A DNA stretch of 64,000 bases. Source: Streptomyces sp. NBC_00377. Its GTDB lineage: Bacteria > Actinomycetota > Actinomycetes > Streptomycetales > Streptomycetaceae. The stretch's first letter is position 1, and every line of letters begins with the position of its first letter. The stretch is from positions 1,922,001 through 1,986,000 of the forward strand of contig NZ_CP107958.1 in the NCBI RefSeq assembly GCF_036075115.1, written 5' to 3'. Below the pieces are notes generated by a model. That model was not told the origin of the DNA and made no database searches. It saw nothing but the letters and a program-made list of their open reading frames with translations. Below, piece by piece: positions 51,402 through 59,369 of the stretch. A program made the translations under genes and the position numbers.

Positions 51402-51497
51402 CAGTTGGCACCCACGCGGCGCCGCTTCGGCGCTTCGTACGCCGAGGCGGAGCCAGCAGTGCGGGACCGCCGTGTTCGGACGACCGGGAAGGTGAAG

Positions 51498-52367
51498 ATG
51501 GGAACTCTGGCGCTCAGCTGGACCTTGGCGGTGATCGCCGCCCTGGTGGCCGCTGTCAGTGCGGTCCGAGTGGCAACCACGAGCGGTGAGGCCCGGTTCG
51601 CGGCGGGTGGTGACCTGCTGATGGGGCTTTGTATGGCCGCCATGGCGCTGCCGGCGACGGTCGGCTGGTACGCGGGCTACGGCATGGGGTGGGCGGTGGC
51701 GTTCGGCGTCCTTGGGCTCGGCGCCGTGGCGATGGCGGTCAAGCACACGCGCACGTGCGGGTGGAAGCACGGCCGCCACTGGGTCCACCTCATCGTCGGC
51801 AGCGTCGGCATGGTGATCATGACGCTCGCCATGACGAGCACGTCATCCGGACCGGTGCTCGCCCTGGGCGGCTCCTCCATGGCCAACATGCCGGGTATGG
51901 AGAACACCGCGAGCACGACCGGAGCACACGGGATGGCCGGGATGGACTCCATGGAGGGGATGGGCTCCATGCCGGGCATGGACATGTCCGGCATGGCGCA
52001 TTCCGCTGCCGCCGCAGGTTCGTCCTCCGGATCCGGTTCAGCGTGGCGGTTCGTGATCGCGGCACTCGCTGTGTACTTCCTGCTGTCCATCGGCGCGTCC
52101 GTGTGGGCCAAGATCCGCGGCACGAACGACAAGGGCCCCAGGGCGAATACCAAATTCAGCCCGGTCCGCTGGCTGCTCGCCATGCCGGACACGGTGTTCG
52201 TCTTTCTGGCGTCGCTGACGATCTCGGTGTGGGACAAGAGCAGGACGGCGCAGCAGTCGAGGCATGGCCGGCGCCGCAAGCTCGGAGCCGCCCCGGACGC
52301 GGCGCTGGCCGCGCACATCGGCATGGGCGGGACCATGTCCGCGATGCTGCTGATGATGGCCGCGTGA
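51498..52367 (+). CDS. DUF5134 membrane protein with a Met/His-rich loop
   Basis: The 289-residue protein has about seven helices and DUF5134 features (LLMGLCMAAMALPATVGWYA, THIGMGGTMS-like end AAHIGMGGTMSAMLLMM). Its central loop is very Met-rich: NMPGMENTAS, GMAGMDSMEGMGSMPGMDMS. Similar loops bind Cu(I) in CopA/CueO-type proteins. The ATG at 51498 follows GGAAGG. The upstream element ties it to the CTAAG set. Copper transfer inside the membrane is inferred. Confidence 0.83.
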   Translation: MGTLALSWTLAVIAALVAAVSAVRVATTSGEARFAAGGDLLMGLCMAAMALPATVGWYAGYGMGWAVAFGVLGLGAVAMAVKHTRTCGWKHGRHWVHLIVGSVGMVIMTLAMTSTSSGPVLALGGSSMANMPGMENTASTTGAHGMAGMDSMEGMGSMPGMDMSGMAHSAAAAGSSSGSGSAWRFVIAALAVYFLLSIGASVWAKIRGTNDKGPRANTKFSPVRWLLAMPDTVFVFLASLTISVWDKSRTAQQSRHGRRRKLGAAPDAALAAHIGMGGTMSAMLLMMAA

Positions 52368-52724
52368 CAGCCGACCGGCGCTGACCGGCTCGATCGTCTG
52401 CTCCTGGAATCAGCTCCGGATCTGTGTAGCAGGTTCATATTCGGGCTCTGGAGCGGCGAGAACGGACCCACGCGATCCGCGTGCCCGGTCGGGCTCGGAC
52501 TCCGCGAGTGCCGTCCAAGGGGCAGGTCGGATGTCGCCGGCACAGCTCCGCAGGCGTGCCCTCCCGTTGACACGCGAAGCAGCTTCCGTTCCGCCGCTCG
52601 CGCCTCCGTCTACACCTGCCGCCCGAACATGACCGGGCGCTCTGGTCTTCCGCTGAACCGCCCAAGCCCTCGGTCGGCGCCCAGCCCTGACGCGGACGCC
52701 GACCGAGGTCACGCCATCGAGGCG
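52368..52724. other. gap between convergent genes, no gene seen
   Basis: The DUF5134 and cbtA genes converge here. I see no gene of recognisable type and no clear rho-independent terminator with a T-run. Short open frames have random composition. Confidence 0.5.
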
Positions 52725-53480
52725 TCAGGCCACGGGCACGGTGGATGCCGCGGGCACGCCCGCCTCCGTCCGGCCGTGGGCCGCCCGGAGGCCGAGGAGC
52801 CCGAAGCCCACCGCCAGCCCGCCCCAGAGCAGGACCATGGACGCGGCCGAGAGCACCCGGAAGTCCCACACCAGCGTGGCGGGGGCGGTCACGGCGTCAG
52901 GGTTGTCCGGCAGTGCGAACAGTGACGCCAGCGCGGCGAGCACGATGGCCGTCACGGCCAGCTGACGCAGTGGCGCCGGACGGCCGCGCTCCGCCAGCCA
53001 CCCGTGGATGCGCCAGGCCAGGACGACGGCGATCACGCCGATGCCGATGGCCGCGAGGCACGCGTTGACGCGGGTGTCGATCGTTCCCGGATCACCCACG
53101 CCCGGCGGATTGGCCGGGTAGCGGAGGAAGGGCAGCAGCCAGACCCCGGTGAATCCGGCGCCCGCCAGCATCAACGACCGGCGCCAGGGCGCGGCGTCCG
53201 GATCCCGGCGATGCAGGATCGCGTACACGATGGCGAAGAGGACCCCGATCGCCGCTCCGGTGAGGGCGGTGGCCACCAGGAGGCCGGCGTGCTGCGTAGG
53301 GCGGGAGAAGATCTCGGCCGCGGCCGATCCGCGGCCGCTCGCTTCCTCACGGGCCGCCTCCAGTCGCACCGCCTTGTCCAGTACCGGCTCGGCAAGCAGC
53401 CACGAGAATCCTCCGCTGACCACGCCGGCGGCTCCACCCGCGAGCGCGCCGCGCCCGAGCAGGGACAGAAGTGATGTCAC
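52725..53480 (-). CDS. cbtA: CbtA-family cobalt transporter subunit
   Basis: The 251-residue protein has five to six helices with the CbtA pattern: GALAGGAAGVVSGGFSWLLA at the start, then RPTQHAGLLVATALTGAAIG, PFLRYPANPPGVGDPGTI and the helical C-terminal half. The P-A-N-P-P-G-V-G-D-P segment is diagnostic. CbtAB are predicted cobalt transporters found under cobalamin riboswitches. It starts at GTG 53480, 11 bases after the cbtB stop, behind GAGAGGGG. Confidence 0.9.
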   Translation of the reverse strand: MTSLLSLLGRGALAGGAAGVVSGGFSWLLAEPVLDKAVRLEAAREEASGRGSAAAEIFSRPTQHAGLLVATALTGAAIGVLFAIVYAILHRRDPDAAPWRRSLMLAGAGFTGVWLLPFLRYPANPPGVGDPGTIDTRVNACLAAIGIGVIAVVLAWRIHGWLAERGRPAPLRQLAVTAIVLAALASLFALPDNPDAVTAPATLVWDFRVLSAASMVLLWGGLAVGFGLLGLRAAHGRTEAGVPAASTVPVA

Positions 53481-53491
53481 GGTCGCCCCTC

Positions 53492-53728
53492 TCAGTGGCA
53501 GGGGGCACCGAGGAGGTGCCGCCCGTCGTGGGCGAACTCGTGGACGTAGTTGGCGGATGCCGCGACCTTGCCGAGCATCGGCGACAGCAGCGCGCCCTGG
53601 TCCAGGAAAATCGCGTCCAGTGCGACCAGGGCGAGGATCACCGCCGCGGCGGCTATCAGCCCGTCTCGCAGCGGGTGGACGACCAGCCCTGTGGCCGGTC
53701 GCGCCTCGGTGACAGCCGAAGCACTCAT
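53492..53728 (-). CDS. cbtB: CbtB-family cobalt transporter subunit
   Basis: The 78-residue protein has one transmembrane helix (GLIAAAAVILALVALDAIFL) and the CbtB C-terminal metal-binding motif VHEFAHDGRHLLGAPCH. It is the first gene after the cobalamin riboswitch and just upstream of cbtA, the standard arrangement. The start at ATG 53728 removes an unrelated open stretch that overlaps the riboswitch. Confidence 0.93.
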   Translation of the reverse strand: MSASAVTEARPATGLVVHPLRDGLIAAAAVILALVALDAIFLDQGALLSPMLGKVAASANYVHEFAHDGRHLLGAPCH

Positions 53729-53756
53729 GGAACCTCCTCGCGGGGTGCACGCGCCC

Positions 53757-53866
53757 CGCCGTTCAGGAGGACGACGGGTCAGTGTCTGACTCCCGGGGCG
53801 ACCCCGGTCACAGTGGCGGGACCGTCCCGGATTCTCACCGGGTTCCTGCTCACCGTCGCCTCGATG
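53757..53866 (-). ncRNA. cobalamin riboswitch upstream of cbtBA
   Basis: Read on the minus strand this leader contains the conserved core pieces in order: CAGGAACCCGGTGAGAATCC, then GACGGTCCCGCCACTGTGAC (the B12-box region) and GAGTCAGACACTGACC. The layout matches the cobalamin riboswitch class. Binding of adenosylcobalamin would shut down cbtBA. The edges are approximate. Confidence 0.9.
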
Positions 53867-53896
53867 TGAAGTTGTCACCGCAGGTCGCGGCGCCTA

Positions 53897-53909
53897 CTAA
53901 GTAAATTAG
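53897..53909. promoter_or_regulatory. CTAAG-N3-CTTAG element between cbtB and copZ
   Basis: CTAAG-TAA-ATTAG, one mismatch. It lies about 30 bases upstream of the riboswitch on the minus strand, so it probably overlaps the cbtBA promoter. It also sits 54 bases from the copZ CsoR box. Confidence 0.6.
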
Positions 53910-53962
53910 CGAACTGGACGCCTTTCAAACACATCGTGTGGGCAGGACCACAGGTAGCGGAA

Positions 53963-53979
53963 ATACCCTGGGGGGGTAT
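53963..53979. promoter_or_regulatory. CsoR box
   Basis: ATACCCTGGGGGGGTAT, 86 bases before copZ. It is the expected copper-responsive operator of copZ-copA. Confidence 0.88.
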
Positions 53980-54065
53980 AGTGTTCTCATCGTCGGGCGG
54001 GGCTGAGGAAGCGGCGCCCCTCCCGGACGAATGACACCCACGCACCCAGACCTGAGGAAGTAGCC

Positions 54066-54377
54066 ATGACCACCGAGACGAACACCAGCACGAGCTCCTG
54101 CTGCGGCTCTGGCGGCTCCTGCGGCTCCGGCGCCACGTCCGACGTCCAGATCGAGGGAACTGGCGCCACCACCACCGCCTACAAGGTGTCCGGCATGACC
54201 TGCGGCCACTGCGAGGGGGCCGTCTCGAAGGAGATCTCCGCGCTGGACGGCGTCACCGCGGTCACCGCCGTCGCCAAGACCGGAGAGGTGACCGTCACCT
54301 CCGCCGCCGCGCTCGACGAGGAGGCCGTCCGCGCCGCCGTCGACGAGGCGGGCTACGAGCTCGTCGGCCGCGCCTGA
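54066..54377 (+). CDS. copZ: copper chaperone CopZ with a Cys-rich N-terminal extension
   Basis: The 103-residue protein contains a heavy-metal-associated domain with Cu(I) site GMTCGHCEGAV (about 43-53). Normal CopZ proteins have about 70 residues. This one has an extra 35-residue N-terminus with a Cys cluster (STSSCCGSGGSCGSG) that could bind more Cu(I). It should carry copper to CopA, encoded 113 bases downstream. A CsoR box upstream makes it copper-inducible. Confidence 0.92.
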   Translation: MTTETNTSTSSCCGSGGSCGSGATSDVQIEGTGATTTAYKVSGMTCGHCEGAVSKEISALDGVTAVTAVAKTGEVTVTSAAALDEEAVRAAVDEAGYELVGRA

Positions 54378-54490
54378 CGGCTCAATCCGGGCCCACTCCG
54401 CCCGGACACGCGAATTCCTCCCCGCGCCGGGACGTACCGCTCCGCTGATACGGACGCCGTACGTCCCGGCCTCCCCCTGGAGATACGCAC

Positions 54491-56773
54491 ATGACCAGCA
54501 CGGCTCCCGAGAAGGCCTCCCTCGACACAGCGCCCGCGCCCACCTTGGCGGTCGAGCTCTCCATCGGCGGCATGACCTGCGCCTCGTGCGCAGCCCGCAT
54601 CGAGAAGAAGCTCAACCGCATGGACGGGGTCACCGCCACCGTGAACTACGCCACCGAGAAGGCGAGGGTCTCGTTCCCGGCAGACGTCGAGGTCGCCGAC
54701 CTCATCGCCACCGTGGAGAAGACCGGCTACACCGCCGAGGAGCCGCCACCGCCGCCATCCGCCACGGCCGACGAGGGCGAGACCCAGGCCGCTCCCGCCG
54801 CGGACGGTGAACTCCTGTCGCTGCGGCAGCGGCTGTACGTGTCGCTGGTGCTCACCGTGCCCGTAGTCCTGATGGCGATGGTGCCGGCCCTGCAGTTCGA
54901 CAACTGGCAGTGGCTGTCGCTGACTCTGGCGGCCCCGGTCGTCGTCTGGGGAGCCTTCCCCTTCCACAAGGCCGCGTGGACCAACGCCCGGCACGGCGCC
55001 GCGACCATGGACACGCTGGTGTCCATCGGCACGCTCGCCGCGTTCGGCTGGTCGGTGTGGGCACTGTTCTGGGGACACGCCGGAATGCCAGGGATGCGGC
55101 ACGGCTTCGATTTCACCATCTCCCGTGGTGACGGATCGTCCTCGATCTATCTGGAGGCCGCGGCCGGGGTGACGACGTTCATCCTCGCCGGGCGGTATCT
55201 GGAGGCTCGCGCCAAGAGGAAGTCGGGCGCGGCCCTGCGGGCCCTGCTGGAGCTGGGCGCCAAGGACGTCTCCGTGCTGCGGGCCGGCCAGGAAGTACGT
55301 ATCCCTGTCGCGCAGTTGGCCGTAGGTGACCGGTTCGTCGTACGCCCCGGCGAGAAGATCGCGACCGACGGCACCGTCATCGAGGGCGCGTCCGCGGTCG
55401 ACGCCTCCATGCTGACCGGTGAGTCGGTGCCGGTGGACGTGACTGTCGGCGACGCCGTGACCGGCGCAACCGTCAACGCGGGCGGCCGTCTCGTCGTCGA
55501 GGCCACCCGCGTCGGCACCGACACCCAGCTCGCCCGGATGGCGAAGCTGGTCGAGGACGCACAGAACGGCAAGGCCGAGGTGCAACGGCTCGCCGACCGG
55601 ATCTCCGGGATCTTCGTGCCGGTGGTCATCTTCATCGCCATCGCCACGTTCGGGGTGTGGTTCGGGGCCACCGGCGACACCGTCGCCGCCTTCACCGCCG
55701 CCATCTCCGTCCTGATCATCGCCTGCCCCTGCGCGCTCGGGCTCGCCACCCCGACCGCGCTCATGGTCGGCACCGGGCGTGGGGCTCAGCTCGGAATTCT
55801 GATCAAGGGCCCCGAGGTCCTGGAGTCCACGCGTCGCGTCGACACCGTCGTCCTGGACAAGACCGGCACGGTCACCACGGGCCGCATGCAGTTGCAGGAC
55901 GTCTTCACCGCACCCGGTGTGGACAAGGACGAACTGCTGCGGCTGGCCGGCTCGTTGGAGCACGCTTCGGAGCACCCCATCGCCCAGGCGATCGCGGCCG
56001 GTGCAGCCGAGCGGGTCGGGAGGCTGCCGGTGCCGGAGAACTTCGAGAACGTCGTCGGCCTCGGCGTCCAGGGCGTCGTCGACGGACACGCGGTGCTCGT
56101 CGGCCGCGAGAAGCTCCTCAAGGAATGGGCCATCGAACTGCCCCGGGAGCTGGCCGAGTCCAAAGCCGCCGCGGAGGCAGAGGGACGTACGGCGGTCGCC
56201 GTCGCCTGGGACGGCCAGGCACGCGGTGTCCTCACCGTCGCCGACGCGATCAAGGACACGAGCGCGGAGGCCGTGGCTGAGCTGCGTCGACTGGGCCTGA
56301 AGCCGGTTTTGCTGACCGGCGACAACCAGCTCGTCGCCGAGTCCGTGGCCAAGGCCGTCGGTATCGACGAGGTGATCGCCGAGGTCCTGCCCCAGGACAA
56401 GGTGGACGTGGTCAAGCGGCTGCAGAGCGAGGGCCGTACGGTCGCCATGGTCGGTGACGGTGTCAACGACGCGGCCGCTCTCGCCACCGCCGACCTCGGC
56501 CTGGCGATGGGCACGGGCACCGACGCGGCGATCGAGGCCGGCGACCTGACCCTCGTACGCGGTGACCTGCGGGTGGCCGCCGACGCGATCCGTCTGTCCC
56601 GCAGGACCCTGGCCACCATCAAGGGCAACCTGTTCTGGGCCTTCGGCTACAACGTCGCCGCGCTGCCGCTTGCCGCCTTCGGCATGCTCAACCCGATGAT
56701 CGCCGGCGCCGCGATGGCATTCTCCTCCGTCTTCGTGGTGACCAACAGCCTGCGGCTGCGGTCCTTCAAGTAG
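54491..56773 (+). CDS. copA: Cu(I)-exporting P1B-type ATPase CopA
   Basis: The 760-residue pump has one N-terminal metal-binding domain ([12 protein letters not shown], Cys 30 and 33), eight helices with the ion site [12 protein letters not shown] (near 412), actuator loop MLTGESVPV, phosphorylation motif DKTGTVTTG (near 456), the N-domain SEHPIAQAI, hinge [12 protein letters not shown], and final-helix YN and [15 protein letters not shown]. This is the complete P1B-1 set for Cu(I) export. It is co-transcribed with copZ and followed by a terminator. Confidence 0.96.
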   Translation: MTSTAPEKASLDTAPAPTLAVELSIGGMTCASCAARIEKKLNRMDGVTATVNYATEKARVSFPADVEVADLIATVEKTGYTAEEPPPPPSATADEGETQAAPAADGELLSLRQRLYVSLVLTVPVVLMAMVPALQFDNWQWLSLTLAAPVVVWGAFPFHKAAWTNARHGAATMDTLVSIGTLAAFGWSVWALFWGHAGMPGMRHGFDFTISRGDGSSSIYLEAAAGVTTFILAGRYLEARAKRKSGAALRALLELGAKDVSVLRAGQEVRIPVAQLAVGDRFVVRPGEKIATDGTVIEGASAVDASMLTGESVPVDVTVGDAVTGATVNAGGRLVVEATRVGTDTQLARMAKLVEDAQNGKAEVQRLADRISGIFVPVVIFIAIATFGVWFGATGDTVAAFTAAISVLIIACPCALGLATPTALMVGTGRGAQLGILIKGPEVLESTRRVDTVVLDKTGTVTTGRMQLQDVFTAPGVDKDELLRLAGSLEHASEHPIAQAIAAGAAERVGRLPVPENFENVVGLGVQGVVDGHAVLVGREKLLKEWAIELPRELAESKAAAEAEGRTAVAVAWDGQARGVLTVADAIKDTSAEAVAELRRLGLKPVLLTGDNQLVAESVAKAVGIDEVIAEVLPQDKVDVVKRLQSEGRTVAMVGDGVNDAAALATADLGLAMGTGTDAAIEAGDLTLVRGDLRVAADAIRLSRRTLATIKGNLFWAFGYNVAALPLAAFGMLNPMIAGAAMAFSSVFVVTNSLRLRSFK

Positions 56774-56795
56774 GCCCCTTACGTAACGCCGTTGA

Positions 56796-56827
56796 CCGAG
56801 GCGCCCGGCTCCTGCCGGACGCCTCGG
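56796..56827 (+). terminator. hairpin terminator after copA
   Basis: An eight-base perfect stem (CCGAGGCG pairing with CGCCTCGG) encloses a G+C-rich loop and is followed by GTTTCTT. It begins 22 bases after the copA stop. Confidence 0.75.
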
Positions 56828-57026
56828 TTTCTTGGTAGGTCTCGCGAAGACGGCCGACCCGCCGTGGAGGCCGGGGCCTCACGGTCAACGAGCCGACGCA
56901 GCCTCTGTGTTCGCCGCAACACGACGGCGCAAGGAGTGGGGGGCGCGGGCAAGCTGAAGGTGCGCGCACGGGCAGACTCCTTTGGAGGACGTGGCACCTC
57001 CCTGCCCATGCGCGCAGCTCATGGGG

Positions 57027-57176
57027 TTACTTCACATCAGGACTCTGGCCGCCTGCGGCCTCGTCGGCCGACATTGCTTTCCGGCAACGGCTCCGAGCCC
57101 GTCGCCGCGCTGCTGGGGGCCGCCAGGCCAGAACCAGCGGCGGCCCACACAGCAGCACGGCTTGATGGGCCAGCAT
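57027..57176 (-). CDS. possible 49-residue membrane peptide
   Basis: ATG 57176 to TAA 57027-57029 encodes a peptide with a short hydrophobic start (AVLLCGPPLVLAW) and a basic tail (RRRARSRCRKAMSADEAAG). It begins 26 bases beyond the palindromic element at 57203, in the place and direction a controlled gene would have, and recalls the small membrane proteins elsewhere. AAAGGG lies upstream. Coding is unproven. Confidence 0.25.
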   Translation of the reverse strand: MLAHQAVLLCGPPLVLAWRPPAARRRARSRCRKAMSADEAAGGQSPDVK

Positions 57177-57202
57177 GTCCCATCCCTTTCGCACCGGGAA
57201 TA

Positions 57203-57215
57203 CTAACTTGGTTAA
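57203..57215. promoter_or_regulatory. isolated CTAAC-N3-GTTAA element
   Basis: CTAAC-TTG-GTTAA, three mismatches to the dyad but symmetric in itself (TAAC-TTG-GTTA). It stands in a region without a recognised gene. Confidence 0.35.
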
Positions 57216-57791
57216 TGGATGTACGCATCCCGATCGTCCACATCGCGGTCACGGTCCACCAGTTCAGGCGACATCGAGCCGCACATGACGTTGGGACGGA
57301 GGGTCCGCTTGAGCTGGTCAATCATGACGCCGACGAAGCCGGATGAATCTCCATGAGACGTGGCGATCCGCCGCAACCAGACCGCTCTCCGCCCCCTCAG
57401 CCCCTTGTAAATGCTGCGATTAGGGGGCGCTGGGTGTTGGCTGTAAAGACAGGCAGCGGCACGACGTGCGGTCACCATGGGCAGTCCGTCGGCGCAGCCG
57501 TCGCAGAGGGCGTGAGCGCAGCGAAGGCCGACGCGCCACCAGTCTGGTGACCACAGTCCGGGCCGCCGAGCCCGACTTCAGCGCCATCGCAATTATGTGG
57601 GCCCGCCAGTGATTACGTTTTTGCGCGGCCGCGCTTCGACCTCCAGCAACTGACCGCGCGTTGAGCGGAGGCCGCCCGTCAGCGGCTGCCGTTCCGCCCT
57701 TTCCGGCGTTCACTGACGTCGCCCGTCCCGCCAGGCAGAACGACGTCAGCCCTCAGCGCTTCGGAGCAGCGCGCGAGCCCCCATCGCAGGA

Positions 57792-58109
57792 TCACGTACG
57801 CAGCAGCCGCGCGATGGCCTGCGACGCCTCGGTCACCTTGTCCCGGGCCACATCTCCCCCGGTCATCATGGCCTCGCGCACACAGTGCTCCAGATGCTTC
57901 TCCAGCAGTTGCATGGCCACCGCCTGCAGACCTTTGGTGGTCGCCGCGACCTGTGTGAGTACGTCGATGCAGTACTGGTCCTCCTCGACCAGGCGCTGCA
58001 GACCGCGCACCTGCCCCTCGATACGACGGAGTCGCTTGAGGACGGCTTCCTTGTCGTCGTGATAGCCGGGCGGCACGTGCTCGACCTCGACTTGCTCCAC
58101 TTGCCTCAT
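57792..58109 (-). CDS. csoR: copper-sensing repressor CsoR
   Basis: The 105-residue all-helical protein has the CsoR/RcnR family core KRLRRIEGQVRGLQRLVEED and the three Cu(I) ligands: Cys 47 (QYCIDVL), His 72 and Cys 76 (KHLEHCV). Apo-CsoR binds G-tract operators and Cu(I) releases it. I start at ATG 58109; an ATG at 58118 would add three residues, but both lie within or beside the CsoR box at 58108-58124, so the true start could also be a GTG slightly downstream. The box implies autoregulation. Confidence 0.93.
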   Translation of the reverse strand: MRQVEQVEVEHVPPGYHDDKEAVLKRLRRIEGQVRGLQRLVEEDQYCIDVLTQVAATTKGLQAVAMQLLEKHLEHCVREAMMTGGDVARDKVTEASQAIARLLRT

Positions 58110-58124
58110 ACCCCCCAAGGGTAT
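58108..58124. promoter_or_regulatory. CsoR box at the csoR start
   Basis: ATACCCCCCAAGGGTAT overlaps the likely start of csoR on the minus strand, an unusual position that would block both transcription initiation and clearance. Confidence 0.82.
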
Positions 58125-58300
58125 GACATCGTGACGCGGAAGGCGAACGAACCACTGCGCTCCCGGCGCCGTATGCCACCGAACTGCGGTCGCTCGGGTC
58201 GCAGAATCTCGGCAGCTGGCAAGACCCAGGCGATCTACGCTGTCACGGGGAGTCGAGCGGGACTGGCCGACATGAACCGACTGCGGCGCGGAGGCATCGG

Positions 58301-59086
58301 GTGGAATGGCAGTCGGGGTTGGCCGGGCTTGGGGTCGGGATGCTGATAGCCGTGATGACCGCGCCGGTCGGAGTGTCGGGGGCCGTGTTCCTGCTCCCGG
58401 CGCAGCTCAGCATCTTCGCCGTGCCCAACCCGGCTGTCACGCCGACGAACCTGCTCTACAACCTGGTGGCGGGGCCCGGTGCCCTGCTGCGTTACCGGCG
58501 CGACGGCGCCCTGGGTGGCCCGCTGGCACGCCGTCTCATGCTGGGCACCCTGCCCGGCGTGATGCTCGGAGCGATCATCCGCATCTACGCCCTTCCGGGC
58601 CCGCAGGTCTTCCGTCTCCTGGTCGCCGCGCTGATGCTGCCTCTCGGCTCCTGGCTCATCACCCGGACGCTCCGCCCCGCGCCACGGTCAGCGCGAAGCC
58701 TCGAGCCCTCGCCTCGGACAGTTACCGGCCTGGCACTCGCAGTCGGAGTCCTTGGCGGTATCTACGGCATCGGCGGTGGCTCGATTCTTGGCCCCATCCT
58801 CGTCGGCCGCGGTGTCCCCGTTTCCAAGGTCGCCCCCGCCGCGCTCGCCGCCACTTTCGCCACGTCTCTGGTTGGCGCCGCCACCTATGCGCTGCTGTCC
58901 CTGGGCCACAGCGGCAGCATCGCCCCCAACTGGTTCCTGGGCCTGACCTGCGGCCTGGGCGGACTCATCGGCGGCTATCTCGGCGCCCGTCTGCAACCGC
59001 ACATGCCCGAGACGTACCTCCGTCTGCTCCTCGGCACCCTGGCCGTCACACTCGGCACCCTCTACGCCATCAACGCACTGCGCTGA
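58301..59086 (+). CDS. TauE/SafE (TSUP) family anion exporter
   Basis: The 261-residue protein has eight helices in two homologous halves. The first half shows VGVSGAVFLLPAQLSIF and NPAVTPTNLLYNLVAGPGAL; the second shows IYGIGGGSILGPILVGRG and APAALAATFATSLVGA. These are the paired TSUP motifs. The family moves sulfite, sulfonates, thiosulfate or similar small anions. It starts at GTG 58301. Its place between csoR and the LVIVD gene suggests sulfur chemistry linked to copper stress, which is inference. Confidence 0.87.
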   Translation: MEWQSGLAGLGVGMLIAVMTAPVGVSGAVFLLPAQLSIFAVPNPAVTPTNLLYNLVAGPGALLRYRRDGALGGPLARRLMLGTLPGVMLGAIIRIYALPGPQVFRLLVAALMLPLGSWLITRTLRPAPRSARSLEPSPRTVTGLALAVGVLGGIYGIGGGSILGPILVGRGVPVSKVAPAALAATFATSLVGAATYALLSLGHSGSIAPNWFLGLTCGLGGLIGGYLGARLQPHMPETYLRLLLGTLAVTLGTLYAINALR

Positions 59087-59281
59087 TCGGCTCAACCGAC
59101 CTTGACGGTCACGAAACGGCCCCATCAAGCATCGGAGGCACATGCTCGACGTTCGTCGTCACGGCCCCCAGGTCGCCGCCCCCGTAGGTGAGCGGAGTTG
59201 TCCGCGCCTCAGTCCCTGCTTCACCCCGTCAAGTCGCAACAAAATACAGTCTGGTTAAACGCCTATCGATTGAAGAAACCA

Positions 59282-59294
59282 CTAAGTACCTTCG
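59282..59294. promoter_or_regulatory. CTAAG-N3-CTTAG element
   Basis: CTAAG-TAC-CTTCG, one mismatch, 75 bases before the LVIVD gene. Confidence 0.6.
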
Positions 59295-59369
59295 CGATGC
59301 CGGTCAGTTGGTGACCGGCATCATCTCGTCATGGGCCGGAGACCCCGGCCCCACGAGTGGAGGTCAAGC

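Larger units (their letters stand above)
56833..57791. other. about 950 bases without a clear gene
   Basis: Between the copA terminator and the 3' end of csoR I find no recognisable coding region. The only hints are a palindromic element at 57203 and a 49-codon frame leading away from it, listed separately. Composition is mixed, with A+T-rich patches near 57190-57220 and 57600, as in decayed sequence. Confidence 0.5.

Noticed and set aside
54353..56089. A 578-codon minus-strand frame opposite copA
   Set aside because: It lies antiparallel to an unmistakable P-type ATPase and has random His/Gly/Arg-rich composition.
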